Shown here: piece after piece, positions 23,691-32,494 of the stretch
How positions within the stretch are numbered: the first letter of the stretch is position 1
Layout: each line of letters begins with the position of its first letter
Origin: JAICJC01 sp963757605
GTDB lineage: Bacteria > Actinomycetota > Thermoleophilia > Gaiellales > JAICJC01
DNA length: 64,000 bases
Direction of reading: 5' to 3'
Assembly: GCA_963757605.1 (NCBI GenBank)
Contig: CAVWSF010000005.1
Coordinates: 992,001 to 1,056,000 of the forward strand
Program-made: the position numbers and the translations under genes
The notes under the pieces: model-generated
Databases searched by the model: none
What the model was told of the DNA's origin: nothing
What the model saw: the letters and a program-made list of their open reading frames with translations, nothing else

Positions 23691-24450
23691 CCGGGAGTGG
23701 CCGTAGGCGCGGCCATGCGAGCGGCCGGCGCTCGAAGAGCGTCCCCAGGCGCGGCCCGAGCGCCACGCCCGCGGCGTCGAGGAAGCAGTACCCGCCGGGG
23801 ATGCCGCTCGGCGGGTTGCCGATGCTGAGCGTGCCCGACGGATCGTGGTGGGCCCAGGCCCACGCCCCCACCCCCGTCCCGATCAGCTCCAGGTAGCTGG
23901 TGACGAGGAACGCGCCCGCGTAGACCAGCGGCCGGCTCCCGCGCAGCGTGAACCGGAGCAGGAACAGGTACATGATCGCGCCGAAGACGTCGCGCCGCGG
24001 CGAGAGCAGGACGCCCCACGCCGCCCACGCGCCGCAGACGAGGAGCGTGAAGCCGATCAGCTGCCGGCGCAGGAGGTGCGCGACCTGCGAGCGGCCGATC
24101 GAGAGCGCAGCGAGGTAGACCAGGCCGTGGCCGGGCGGGACGTAGCTCGGCACGTTGTGGAGGCGATAGGTGTAGTAGCCGAGGAACGGCGAGGCGGTGT
24201 ACTCGACGCAGGTGGCGACGATGATGACGCCGACCACCTGGAGCCGGACCGAGCGCTTCTCGCCGCGCAGGAGCGCGACCAGGAGCGTCCACGTGAGGAC
24301 GCCGACCAGCCGCTGGCGCCAGATGCCCGCACCGGAGTCGGTGCCGGCGCCGAGCGCGATCCAGGCGAAGACGATCCCCGCGACGGCGAGCTCGCGCCGC
24401 GACGAGCGGGCCGCGGCGGCGATCTGGGCGCGGGTCGGCACGGCCCGCAC
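23677..24450 (-). CDS. Integral membrane protein, unknown function
   Basis: This 257-residue protein has about seven hydrophobic helices. Loops contain conserved-looking motifs such as FLGYYTYRLHNVPSYVPPGH and GHGLVYLAALSIGR, and near the end NPPSGIPGGYCFLDA. The HxxP/PPGHG pattern suggests a defined family but I cannot name it. It heads the three-gene unit membrane protein, coiled-coil, lplA. Confidence 0.75.
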   Translation of the reverse strand: MRAVPTRAQIAAAARSSRRELAVAGIVFAWIALGAGTDSGAGIWRQRLVGVLTWTLLVALLRGEKRSVRLQVVGVIIVATCVEYTASPFLGYYTYRLHNVPSYVPPGHGLVYLAALSIGRSQVAHLLRRQLIGFTLLVCGAWAAWGVLLSPRRDVFGAIMYLFLLRFTLRGSRPLVYAGAFLVTSYLELIGTGVGAWAWAHHDPSGTLSIGNPPSGIPGGYCFLDAAGVALGPRLGTLFERRPLAWPRLRPLPDEAG

Positions 24451-24542
24451 TCTATCCGGCGGCCCGGGGCAGGATCGGCGTGCGTCGCATCACAGGCGCT
24501 TCGCCGTGCGAGGGCGACCGGTTCGGGATGGGCGCGGGCTCG

Positions 24543-24556
24543 TGGGGTCTGACCCC
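24543..24556. repeat. Family B palindrome core, copy 2
   Basis: The core TGGGGTCTGACCCC is present without complementary outer arms. It lies 6 bp after the stop of the broken SDR gene (minus strand), the same gene-end position as other copies. Confidence 0.7.
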
Positions 24557-24562
24557 GGTGGT

Positions 24563-25264
24563 TCAGCGGCTCGCGAGACCGCCGGCGGTCTCGCCGCCGT
24601 CGACGGTGATGACCGAGCCGGTGAAGTAGGCGGCGTCGTCGCAGGCCAGGAAGGCGTAGATGGCGGCGAGCTCGTCCGGGCGTGGCGTGACGCCGGAGCG
24701 GGATCTTGGCGTCGACCTGCTCCAGCATCTCCGGCGTGTACTCCGCCTCCTGCATCGGCGTCAGCACGTAGCCGGGGCAGACGGCGTTGACGCGCACGAC
24801 CGGCGCCCACTCGAGCGCCAGCGACCGGTGAGCTCATCAGCCCGGCCTTGGTCGCGTTGTAGTCGGCGTAGTAGGGATGGCCGACGTAGCCGTTCGTCGA
24901 GGCCGTGAACAGGATCACCCCGCCGCCGCCGTCGAGCATCCGCCGCCCGGCGGCCTGCGCCACTTGAAGACGCCGAGCAGGTTCGTGTCGCGCACTTGCC
25001 CCACGGCGCTTCGTCGATCTCGAGAGCGGCGCTCCGCACGCTGACGCCGGCGTTGTGACGAGGACGTCGAGCCGGCCCAGCTCGGCGAAGGCCGCCTGCA
25101 CCGACTCGCGCTCGCACACGTCCACGCGCATCCCGTCCGGGCCCGGCTCGAGGTCGAAGACGACGACGTCGGATCCCTCCTCGCGGAACCGCGCGCACGG
25201 TGGCGGCGCCGATCCCCCGGGCACCGCCGGTGACCACGACTCGCTTTCCCCGAAGGCCGCGCAC
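24563..25264 (-). pseudogene. SDR-family oxidoreductase, multiply frameshifted
   Basis: Pieces of one short-chain dehydrogenase can be followed in order on the minus strand in changing frames. VRGLRGKRVVVTGGARGIGA (cofactor loop TGGARGIG) comes first, then FREEGSDVVVFDLEPG, then LGRLDVLV followed by NAGVSVRSAALEIDEA. Next are GYVGHPYYADYNATKAG (active-site YNATK) and RVNAVCPGYVLTPMQEAEYT, and the C terminus ends in TVDGGETAGGLASR. At least four single-base losses are needed. The catalytic residues survive, which means the breaks are recent or are sequencing errors. Confidence 0.8.
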
Positions 25265-25288
25265 GGCCGGGAACGCTACCGTGCGGGC

Positions 25289-26173
25289 ATGGATGACCGG
25301 CAGATCGAGGTGACCGCGCTCGAAGTGCAGCGGGCCCTCGCCCGCACGTTCCACGGGGGCGAGTCGCCCGGGCGGGCCTGGGAGGGCACCGTCGGCGTCG
25401 GCGACACGGTCGTCGCGGTCGACGTCGTCCCCCGCGAGGGCGGCTCGCTCGTGCACGCCCGCGCCCGCTCGATCGAGTGCGACGCCGAGCCGGCCCGGCT
25501 CGCGCGGGTGCTGGCGAGCGAGAACGCGGAGCTCGTGCTGGGCCGGTTCGCGGCCCAGGATGGCGCGGTCGACGTCGAGCACGCCATCCTCGCGGGCACC
25601 TCGATGGACGCCGTCGAGGTGCAGGCGTCGGTGTGGGCCGTGGGATGGGCGGCCGCCTCGTTCGCGCCGCGGCTGCGCGCGCTCGTGACCGAGGCCGTCC
25701 CGGTTCCGCCCGCGCCTCAGACCCCCGCCGCCCGACTGCGCGACGCCGCCGACCACGTCGACTTCACGACCCGGCGCGTGCGCCAGCATCTGGACGCGCA
25801 GTACGGCGGCTTCCAGCACCATCCCGACTGGGGTTTCCACGGGGCCTTCGGAAGCGCGCGCGTCTTCGTCGAGGTGCTGCCCGTGCTCGACGACTCGACC
25901 GCGGTTCGCGTCTCGTCCCCCGTGCTCTCGCAGATCGAGATGTCCGACGAGCTCGCGCTGCGCATGCTGGCCCTGGCGGGCGAGCAGCCGTTCGGCGCCT
26001 TCGCCCACGTTGCGGCCCGAAACGAAGTGTGGCTCCAGCACGCCATCCTGGGCGACGACCTCGATCCTGTCGAGCTCGCGACGGCCATCGACGCCGTGGC
26101 GGCGATCGCCGACGGCTGCGACGACGCGCTGGCCAACAAATTCGGCGGTTTGCGATACGCCGACCTGGGGTAG
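25289..26173 (+). CDS. YbjN-like protein with duplicated domain
   Basis: The 294-residue soluble protein contains two similar halves. The first (about residues 8-145) includes GTVGVGDTVVAVDVVPREGG and the second (about 180-290) includes ARVFVEVLPVLDDSTAVRVS. Each has the alpha-beta-beta-beta pattern of the YbjN/type III chaperone-like fold and ends with a helix beginning DAVEVQASVWAV or DPVELATAIDAV. Function is unknown; YbjN proteins are linked to stress and motility control. I chose ATG 25289, 25 bp from the divergent SDR gene. Confidence 0.65.
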   Translation: MDDRQIEVTALEVQRALARTFHGGESPGRAWEGTVGVGDTVVAVDVVPREGGSLVHARARSIECDAEPARLARVLASENAELVLGRFAAQDGAVDVEHAILAGTSMDAVEVQASVWAVGWAAASFAPRLRALVTEAVPVPPAPQTPAARLRDAADHVDFTTRRVRQHLDAQYGGFQHHPDWGFHGAFGSARVFVEVLPVLDDSTAVRVSSPVLSQIEMSDELALRMLALAGEQPFGAFAHVAARNEVWLQHAILGDDLDPVELATAIDAVAAIADGCDDALANKFGGLRYADLG

Positions 26174-26182
26174 CGCCTGGAC

Positions 26183-26497
26183 ATGGCCCAATCTGGGATG
26201 CTCATCCCTGTCATGCCCTCGGCCGCCAAGCGGAACTGGACGTTCCTCACGAACCACGCCGCCGTGCTCGTGTGCATCGACCGCAACCCCGGCATCCGCA
26301 TCGACGACGTGGCGAGCCAGATCGGCATCTCGCGCCGGGCGGCGCAGATGATCGTGACCGACCTCGCCGCCGACGGCTACATCGAGCGGACGCGCGTCGG
26401 CCGCCGCAACCAGTACCGCGTGCGCGAAGACATGCCGCTCCGCAGGCGGGGATTCCAGGACAGCGACGTCAGGACGCTCCTGACCCTTTTGAGGTAG
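26183..26497 (+). CDS. Winged-helix transcriptional regulator (MarR/ArsR-like)
   Basis: This protein of about 104 residues has the conserved start RNWTFLTNHAAVLVCIDRNP, a helix-turn-helix (IRIDDVASQIGISRRAAQMI) and a wing (IERTRVGRRNQYRVRED). It belongs to a compact family of stand-alone winged-helix proteins common in actinobacteria. The start could be ATG 26183 or ATG 26213. It lies upstream of the second Flp pilin on the same strand and could control it. Confidence 0.82.
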   Translation: MAQSGMLIPVMPSAAKRNWTFLTNHAAVLVCIDRNPGIRIDDVASQIGISRRAAQMIVTDLAADGYIERTRVGRRNQYRVREDMPLRRRGFQDSDVRTLLTLLR

Positions 26498-26600
26498 CTG
26501 GGCATTTCACTCTAAAGGTGCAGCGAATCGCCGCCGATATTTGCATCACTGTCCTCTGTCGGTGCTTTCCGGCAGGTGTGGTCATCAAGGAGGCGATTCG

Positions 26601-26759
26601 GTGATCGAGTTCTTCAACCGGCTTCGTGACGAGAGTGGTCAGACCATGGCTGAGTACGCCGTGGTTCTGGGCGTCATCACCATTGCGGTGGTCGTCACTC
26701 TGGGTCTGCTTTCGACGGCGATTCAGAGCACGCTCAACAACGTCATCGCGTCTCTCTAA
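26601..26759 (+). CDS. Flp/Fap-type pilin, orphan copy 2
   Basis: This 52-residue protein starts at GTG 26601 with AAGGAGG 7 bp upstream; an in-frame start further up would add a non-pilin leader. RLRDESGQTMAEYAVVLGVI shows the prepilin site and hydrophobic helix. It shares ESGQTMAEYA with the pilin at 22034 and has the same length. A strong terminator follows directly, so it is a single-gene transcript. No tad genes are nearby. Confidence 0.87.
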   Translation: MIEFFNRLRDESGQTMAEYAVVLGVITIAVVVTLGLLSTAIQSTLNNVIASL

Positions 26760-26773
26760 AGACGCGAGCCGCA

Positions 26774-26815
26774 GCGGCCGGCGCGAGGGAAACCTCACGC
26801 CGGCCGCCGCGTTTT
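26774..26815 (+). terminator. Rho-independent terminator after pilin 2
   Basis: A 10-bp stem GCGGCCGGCG/CGCCGGCCGC (26774-26783, 26798-26807) encloses a second small GAGG/CCTC stem and is followed by GCGTTTT. It begins 15 bp after the pilin stop. Confidence 0.8.
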
Positions 26816-26872
26816 AAGGGGCGAACTCTCGAGACGCTCTGGGCGTCATACGAGAGGCATGGACGCCGCTAG

Positions 26873-27940
26873 ATGAGTGATTCCAGCCCCTTCCGAACAC
26901 GTATCCCCCGACCTCGCGGCTGGGCGATCGCCGTCGGGCTCGCGGTCGCATCTGTCGTCGGCTCGTTGATCGTGAGCGGACGCGACGGCGCCACCTCGCT
27001 TCCGGCAACGCCGGCTCCCGCCCGTGTCGCGCTGGTGTACGCCACGCCGGTCGGGACAGAGTTCATCGCGCGCCGGGAGGTCATCTACGCGGCGTCGCCT
27101 GCCGACACGCACCCGCGCCGGTTGGCCGTGGGTGCAAGCCCCCTGCTCTCGCCGGACGGCACCACGGTCGCATACGTGGGCGGCCCGCTCCAGCACCCGA
27201 CCGGTGTCCGCCTGATCGGCACGCTGGGCGGCACACCGACCGTGGTCGGGATCTCGGGCGAGCCGATGGTGTGGTCGCCGGACTCCCGGCTTCTGGCCGT
27301 GCAGGGCCCGCACGGCCTCGCCATCGTCGATGCCCGCACGCTCCGCGTGACGCCGATCCGACTGCCCGAGGCCTCGGGCACCTTCTCCTTCTCGCCGGAC
27401 GGCACGATGCTCGCGTTCCAGCACTCCACCGGCTCAGGGATCGACGTCTACACGGTTCGGCGCACGGACGGCGCGATCCGGCGGCTCACCGACGACCACC
27501 GCAGCGGCTATCCGCTGTGGGGGCCCGGCGGCGAGATCGCATTCGAGCGCTTCGGCCCGGATCGGTGCGCGAATTGCCACGGCGACGTGTGGGTGATGAA
27601 CGACAGCGGCGGCGATCTGCACCAGCTCACCCACACCCACGCCGGCATCTATCCGGCGGCGTGGTCTGCTGACGGGCGCCGCCTGCTGGCCGCGTACCCC
27701 GCCACCCACAACGGCGAGCTCTACGCCGTCGACGTGGAATCGGGCGGGGCGCGGCCGCTGACCCCGTTCGTCGGCGACCTCTTCGCCCAGGGCCTGTCGC
27801 GCGACGGGCGGACGGTGCTGGCGGCGATCGGCTGCGGTGGGACCGCTTCACCGTTCGGGCTCGTCGAGACCATCCCGTTCGCCGGCGGCCGGCCGACCGT
27901 GATCGTGCGCGGCCCCTGCCGCGCCAGCTCCAACTTCTGA
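26873..27940 (+). CDS. TolB/WD40-like beta-propeller protein with N-terminal membrane anchor
   Basis: The 355-residue protein has an N-terminal membrane helix (about residues 18-36) and then propeller blades with PD40-type motifs: LLSPDGTTVAYVG, VWSPDSRLLAV, SFSPDGTMLAFQH, WSADGRRLLAAYP and GLSRDGRTVLAAI. It should face outside the membrane. A CxxC motif, RCANCHGDVW (about residue 235), resembles a heme or metal site but occurs alone. The ligand is unknown. It is monocistronic and convergent with the NicO gene. Confidence 0.82.
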   Translation: MSDSSPFRTRIPRPRGWAIAVGLAVASVVGSLIVSGRDGATSLPATPAPARVALVYATPVGTEFIARREVIYAASPADTHPRRLAVGASPLLSPDGTTVAYVGGPLQHPTGVRLIGTLGGTPTVVGISGEPMVWSPDSRLLAVQGPHGLAIVDARTLRVTPIRLPEASGTFSFSPDGTMLAFQHSTGSGIDVYTVRRTDGAIRRLTDDHRSGYPLWGPGGEIAFERFGPDRCANCHGDVWVMNDSGGDLHQLTHTHAGIYPAAWSADGRRLLAAYPATHNGELYAVDVESGGARPLTPFVGDLFAQGLSRDGRTVLAAIGCGGTASPFGLVETIPFAGGRPTVIVRGPCRASSNF

Positions 27941-27954
27941 CCCGACGCATCCCG

Positions 27955-29427
27955 TCAGCCGAGCAGCGGCACGCCACCGGGGAACGTCCCCAGCGCCTGC
28001 ACCGTGAGGCCCACGCCGAGGATCGTGATGACCGCGGCGCTGAACGTCGGCGCCGCCTGCACCAGCCGGCCGCTGGACGGCACCCGGTCGACGAGCCGGC
28101 GGGCGTAGACCACGAGCATCCCCACGCCCGTGAGCGTCGCCGCCAGGCCGAAGCTGAACGCCACCACCAGCACGAGCCCGAACGCGACCCGGTGCACGGC
28201 GATCGCGCCGAGCATGACGACGAGCGCCGACGGGCACGGGAGAATGCCGCCGGAGATCCCGAGCGCGAGCATGCTGCGGACCGTGATCGCGACGGGCGGC
28301 TCGTGCGTGTGGCCGCCGGGGCCGTGGTGGTGAAGGTGGTCGTGATCGTGGTCATGACCGTGATCGTGGTGGTGCTCGTGATGATGGTGGTGCTGTTGCG
28401 CCGCCCGCAGCCGCCGGGCCCGGCGCACCAGGATCGACCCGCCCATCCCGACGACGACCAGCCCGGAGATCACCGAGAGCCACGGGTAGAGGGTCTCGGG
28501 AAGGATGTAGTCGGAGAGGTAGAGCGTCACGATCCCGAGGGCGAAGATCGAGGCGGTGTGCGTCACCGTGACGGTGAGGCCAAGGAAGGCGGCATGCCTG
28601 GCCGTCCCCCGCGAGCCCACCAGGTAGGCGGCCACGATGGACTTCCCGTGCCCCGGAGAGAGCGCATGGACGGCGCCCCAGAACATCGCGATCAGGAGCG
28701 CCACGAGCACGAACCCGAGCCCGAGGTCGCGGTGCGTCACGAGGTCGGTGAAGGCCCCGCCGGAGATGGCGACGCTCTCGCCGCCCTGGCCCTGCGGGGC
28801 GCCAACCGAGACGCTCGGCCCGGAGCCGTAGCGGTAGCCGAACGACGCGCTCGTGACATCGAGTGGCGTCGACAGCATCCCGGTCGGGTAGTGGCGCAGC
28901 ATGTCGGAGACGTCGTGGGTGGCGGCCGACGAGCGGGTGAGGACGGCGCCGGGCGCGGCCCGCATCACGATCTCCTTCCACCCCACCCGGTCTCCGAACG
29001 TGTCGTCCTCGAAGGTGGCGGTGAACGGCCCGGCGCCCGTGAGAGCGGCGCTGAGCGGCACCGTCACCCGCATGCAGTCCAGGCCGCCCTGGCCCTTGCG
29101 AAGCGTCGCGATCACGTGGCTCGTGTCCGGAACGAGCGGCACCGCGCGCCCGTCCACGGTCAGGTGGAGCTTGTCCGCGAACGTCGCCACGTGGGCCTCC
29201 GCCCAGGCCCGCGCGGCCTGCGGCGTCGGCCGGCCGCCGAGCGCCTGGAACGTGGGGATCTCGGCCTCGTCGAGGACGAAGGTGACCTTGACCGAGCCCT
29301 TGCCGACCACCACGAGGCTGTAGCGGTTGACGGTGAAGTTGCCGAGCGGGTGGGCCTGCGCGACCGCCGGCGCCGCCGCCGCGATGGCGGCGACGCCGGC
29401 GAGCACGAGCGCGAGGCGGCGGATCAT
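27955..29427 (-). CDS. NicO/RcnA-family metal (Ni/Co) transporter with extracytoplasmic N domain
   Basis: The 490-residue protein has a signal peptide (to about residue 27, AVAQAHPLGNF), then an extracytoplasmic beta-rich domain of about 210 residues, then a membrane domain with about six helices. The membrane part carries ALSPGHGKSIVAAYL and ISGGILPCPSALVVMLG, the NicO motifs. Between them is a His/Asp-rich cytoplasmic loop of about 30 residues, a metal-binding hallmark. It probably exports or imports Ni2+, Co2+ or another divalent ion. It overlaps the TPR gene by 4 bp and follows DUF4331, a recurring gene trio. Confidence 0.88.
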   Translation of the reverse strand: MIRRLALVLAGVAAIAAAAPAVAQAHPLGNFTVNRYSLVVVGKGSVKVTFVLDEAEIPTFQALGGRPTPQAARAWAEAHVATFADKLHLTVDGRAVPLVPDTSHVIATLRKGQGGLDCMRVTVPLSAALTGAGPFTATFEDDTFGDRVGWKEIVMRAAPGAVLTRSSAATHDVSDMLRHYPTGMLSTPLDVTSASFGYRYGSGPSVSVGAPQGQGGESVAISGGAFTDLVTHRDLGLGFVLVALLIAMFWGAVHALSPGHGKSIVAAYLVGSRGTARHAAFLGLTVTVTHTASIFALGIVTLYLSDYILPETLYPWLSVISGLVVVGMGGSILVRRARRLRAAQQHHHHHEHHHDHGHDHDHDHLHHHGPGGHTHEPPVAITVRSMLALGISGGILPCPSALVVMLGAIAVHRVAFGLVLVVAFSFGLAATLTGVGMLVVYARRLVDRVPSSGRLVQAAPTFSAAVITILGVGLTVQALGTFPGGVPLLG

Positions 29428-30755
29428 GGCCCGACCGTCCGCAGGAGGCGGCGGGCGGCGGGCGCGTAGAAGAGCGAGAAGCGCGGGTTGAGGCGAAGCG
29501 CCGCGCGCAGGTCGCGGGCGGCCGGGCCGGCCATCCCGAGGGACGCCTCGATGGCGCCGCGGTGGTAGAGGAAGCTCGAGTCGTGCGTCCCGAGCCGGAG
29601 CGCCCGGTTGGCGGCACCCAGGGCGGCGCGCGGGTGCCCGGCCTTGAAGAGCGTCCATCCCAGGGCGTCCTCGACCGTCACGCTGGGCTGGATCCGCGCC
29701 ACCGCCCGAATGCGGCCGAGCGCGCCGGCGACGTCCCCGTCGTGGTCGTCGTCGAAGAGCGCGAGCTCCACGTCGACGTTCACGCCGTTGGCCGCGTAGA
29801 GCCGCTCCTCGGCGCGCACGAGCGCGTACTGGCGCCTCGCGGCCGCGGGCTTCCCGGCCGCCCGGTAGACGTCGCCGAGGGCGATCACGTAGGCCGGCAG
29901 CGGATAGCGGGCGACCACGGCGGAGTAGCCGGCGATGGCCTGGCCGTAGTCCCCGCGGGCCGCGGCCAGCTTGGCCTGCGCCGCGCGCGCGTGCAGGAAG
30001 CCGGGGGCGGTGTGAAGGGCCGTCCGGTAGCTCCGGGCCGCGTCGGCGTCGCGGCCGTGGTTGAAGTCGAGGTTGCCCAGGTAGAGGTAGGCCCAGGCGG
30101 TGTTCTCGCCCGCCGGCGCGCCGGACTGGGTGGCCTGGACGAGCGCCCGCCGCGCCGCGCCGGAGCGGCCGTGCAGCTCCAGGTAGTAGGAGGCGCGCGA
30201 GTAGGAGGCGAGATCGGGGCGCTGGTCGAGGAGCCGCTCGATCGCCGTGCGGGCCGCGGCGTAGCGGCCGAGCTCGACGTTCGCGTCGACGACGACGCCC
30301 ATCGCGTAGGGGCTCGAAGAGTCGATCCGAAGCGCCTTCCGGCCGAGCGCGAGCGCACCGGCGAAGTCGTGGCGGGAGAGCGCGAGCGAGCCCTGCCCGG
30401 CGAGCGCGGTGAAGTCGTCCGGCGCCAGCGCCACCGCGTGACGGAAGAGGGCGTCGGCGCGCGTGTACCAGGTCGGGTCGCCGTCCTCGCGCGCCAACTG
30501 AAGCTCGGCAAGGGCGAGGTTGTCGGCCGCCTGCGCCGAGCGCGGCTTCGCCGCCGCCTCGGCCCGGTAGCGGGCGACGAGCTGCGACGTCGTGAGCGTG
30601 CGCGGTGCGGCGGATGCGTAGGGGATCGCGACCTCGGCGTGATGAGGCCGCTGGGCGCTCGTGCCGCCTCCGTGGAGCGCCACCGCCGCGGCGACGGCGG
30701 CGACGGCCGGGAGGGCCAGGACGAGCGGCGAAAGCCTTTTGCGTGCGATCAGCAT
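29424..30755 (-). CDS. Secreted or membrane-anchored TPR protein
   Basis: The 443-residue protein has a signal peptide or anchor (about residues 10-30) and then about nine TPR-like helical hairpins, such as ADALFRHAVALAPDDFTALA, ARSYRTALHTAPGFLHARAA and RALRLGTHDSSFLYHRGAIE. It contains an Asp-rich turn FDDDHDGDVAG. Such proteins scaffold complexes outside the membrane. Its overlap with the transporter gene and position after DUF4331 suggest that it links the two. Confidence 0.82.
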   Translation of the reverse strand: MLIARKRLSPLVLALPAVAAVAAAVALHGGGTSAQRPHHAEVAIPYASAAPRTLTTSQLVARYRAEAAAKPRSAQAADNLALAELQLAREDGDPTWYTRADALFRHAVALAPDDFTALAGQGSLALSRHDFAGALALGRKALRIDSSSPYAMGVVVDANVELGRYAAARTAIERLLDQRPDLASYSRASYYLELHGRSGAARRALVQATQSGAPAGENTAWAYLYLGNLDFNHGRDADAARSYRTALHTAPGFLHARAAQAKLAAARGDYGQAIAGYSAVVARYPLPAYVIALGDVYRAAGKPAAARRQYALVRAEERLYAANGVNVDVELALFDDDHDGDVAGALGRIRAVARIQPSVTVEDALGWTLFKAGHPRAALGAANRALRLGTHDSSFLYHRGAIEASLGMAGPAARDLRAALRLNPRFSLFYAPAARRLLRTVGP

Positions 30756-30781
30756 GTCTGTGTGTGAGAGCCGGAACCCCC

Positions 30782-30806
30782 GGGGCCCGGCGCGCGGCCG
30801 GGCCCC
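30782..30806 (-). terminator. Intercistronic GC hairpin between DUF4331 and TPR genes
   Basis: A perfect 10-bp stem GGGGCCCGGC/GCCGGGCCCC with a 5-nt loop lies in the 66-bp gap. There is no T-run. It may act as an attenuator or RNA-processing hairpin that lets DUF4331 be made in excess of the downstream genes. Confidence 0.55.
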
Positions 30807-30821
30807 AGGAGTGGTTGGCGG

Positions 30822-32159
30822 TTACGGCGTCGGCATCTGGTGGATGCCGGCGGTCCCGGAGTTGGCGATTGCCAGGTACGGGAACGTGATCTCGAACGAC
30901 TCGTCGTTTCGCTGCACGCCGTCCGAGGCCGAGTTCGGGATGGCGGGGGTGTCAGTGGCACCCGCCAGCGCGCGAAGCTCGATGTCGGTGACGTCGTCCA
31001 GCGGACGGCGGCCGTTCGGGAATCCGGCGTTGTCGGCGCCGAGGACGCCCAGCGGGCTCTCGTGCCCCATGGCCGTCGGCTCGATGCCGGTGTTCAGGCG
31101 CAGCATGTCGGCGTGCACCTTGCCGGTGAAGTTGAGGCCGGGCAGGCCGGTCTCGAGGATCGCCAGGATGTCGTTGCGCGGGGTGTGCGTGTCACCGAGC
31201 GCAGCGGCGAGCTGGGGAGCCTTGAAGAACGAGTCGAACTGGCCGTCTGCGGCCGGGTCGACGTGGTTCCAGTGGTCCTTCTGCCCGAGGGGGATCAGGA
31301 CCTCGTTCACGAGCGGGTTGCCGAGGCGCTCGATCTGCACCCAGCTGCCGCGGCCGGCGCCCGTGAGCTCGTTCGAGAAGGACTGCCGCTCGGTCTCGGC
31401 GTACATGCCGATCGTCGGGTGGCCCTTCTTCACGAGCTTGAACTTCGGGATCTGCAAGGCGAGAGCCTGGACGTTCATGCCGCCGAGCGTGTCCTTGGCG
31501 GTGCCCTTGGGCTTGACGTGGAGGCTGTCGCCGATGTCGCCGAGCCCGAGGAAGAACGGGTCGTCGGACTGGCCCGCCCACACCTTCCCGCCGTGGCCGG
31601 CGAGGGGCTTCACGCCGAGCTTCACGAGCCCGGGGTAGTTGGGCATCGAGACCGGGCCGACGTTGTTCGGCACCGTCTTGATGTTCTTGGCCAGGTGGAC
31701 CGTGCCGACCAGCTTGCCGTGCTTGCCGTAGTTCAGCCGGTCGACGGAGTAGGTCTGGTAGACGTTCAGACCCGCGTCGGAGAGCGACGTGACCGGGTTC
31801 CCCGGGATGTTGTAGAGGAACGTGCCCTTGTTGCGCACGTGCGTCCGGAACACGACCCGGTAGGAGATGTCGGTGCGGGCGTCGCCGTTGTTATCGATGT
31901 TGAACTGGTAGCGGACGTGCTGTCCGAACCCGTAGTAGTTGGGGGCGTCACCGGGGTTCTCGAGCGGGTTGGCCGTCATGACCAGGTTGATCTTGCTCGA
32001 GTCCTTCTGATCCACCCACATGAACGTGTCCGCGAGGTCGGCCACCGGATCGTTCGAGATCAGCGGGGCCTCGCGGTGGCTCGACGCGGCTGCGGGGGAG
32101 GCGGTCATGGCCGCCGCCGCCAGGCCGGTGAGCCCGAGGGTGACTACGCGCTTCAGCAT
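30822..32159 (-). CDS. DUF4331 secreted protein
   Basis: The 445-residue protein has a Sec signal peptide (MLKRVVTLGLTGLAAAAMTA, cleavage after ASPAAA) and then the DUF4331 start SSHREAPLISNDPVADLADT. It continues with WVDQKDSSKINLVMTANPLE, YQFNIDNNGDARTDISYRVV and LNFTGKVHADMLRLN. The fold is beta-rich and the function is not established. Asp/Asn-rich turns could bind Ca2+. An 18-bp motif 63 bp upstream is shared with the sigma-gene region. Confidence 0.9.
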   Translation of the reverse strand: MLKRVVTLGLTGLAAAAMTASPAAASSHREAPLISNDPVADLADTFMWVDQKDSSKINLVMTANPLENPGDAPNYYGFGQHVRYQFNIDNNGDARTDISYRVVFRTHVRNKGTFLYNIPGNPVTSLSDAGLNVYQTYSVDRLNYGKHGKLVGTVHLAKNIKTVPNNVGPVSMPNYPGLVKLGVKPLAGHGGKVWAGQSDDPFFLGLGDIGDSLHVKPKGTAKDTLGGMNVQALALQIPKFKLVKKGHPTIGMYAETERQSFSNELTGAGRGSWVQIERLGNPLVNEVLIPLGQKDHWNHVDPAADGQFDSFFKAPQLAAALGDTHTPRNDILAILETGLPGLNFTGKVHADMLRLNTGIEPTAMGHESPLGVLGADNAGFPNGRRPLDDVTDIELRALAGATDTPAIPNSASDGVQRNDESFEITFPYLAIANSGTAGIHQMPTP

Positions 32160-32221
32160 CAGAGACGTGTGTCCTTTCGTTCGAAGGGGACGGAGAGGCC
32201 TCGTCGATGCGGGCTATTCGG

Positions 32222-32239
32222 CGCGTCCCCCGAAACGGT
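32222..32239. promoter_or_regulatory. 18-bp sequence shared with the ECF sigma upstream region
   Basis: CGCGTCCCCCGAAACGGT is identical to 14615-14632. It lies 63 bp upstream of the DUF4331 start on the minus strand and 37 bp upstream of a 55-residue gene on the plus strand. It may be part of a promoter or operator for either gene. Confidence 0.5.
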
Positions 32240-32275
32240 TCGGACACCCTCTGCGGGTGCTATCGTCACCGCCGC

Positions 32276-32443
32276 ATGAGCGCGGGCCGAGCGGCAATGT
32301 GGATCATCGCGTCGGGCATCGCCCTGGCCGGGGTCGTCGTGTTCGCGGTGAACGGCCTCGAGGGCATCCCCGGCGAATGGTGGGGGGTCCTCGTCGGCGC
32401 GCTCCTGTGCGGCACGGCCTTCGGGCTCGGCTACGCCGAGTAG
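32276..32443 (+). CDS. Small two-helix membrane protein
   Basis: This 55-residue protein has two hydrophobic helices (about 8-26 and 35-52) joined by NGLEGIPGEWWGV. ATG 32276 is used; no strong ribosome site is visible. Function is unknown. It lies between the divergent DUF4331 gene and a sensor-like membrane gene. Confidence 0.55.
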   Translation: MSAGRAAMWIIASGIALAGVVVFAVNGLEGIPGEWWGVLVGALLCGTAFGLGYAE

Positions 32444-32494
32444 CGCGCGGCCGTAACGCTCCCGGGACGGTCCGTCCTGGATACTCCTGCCAAC

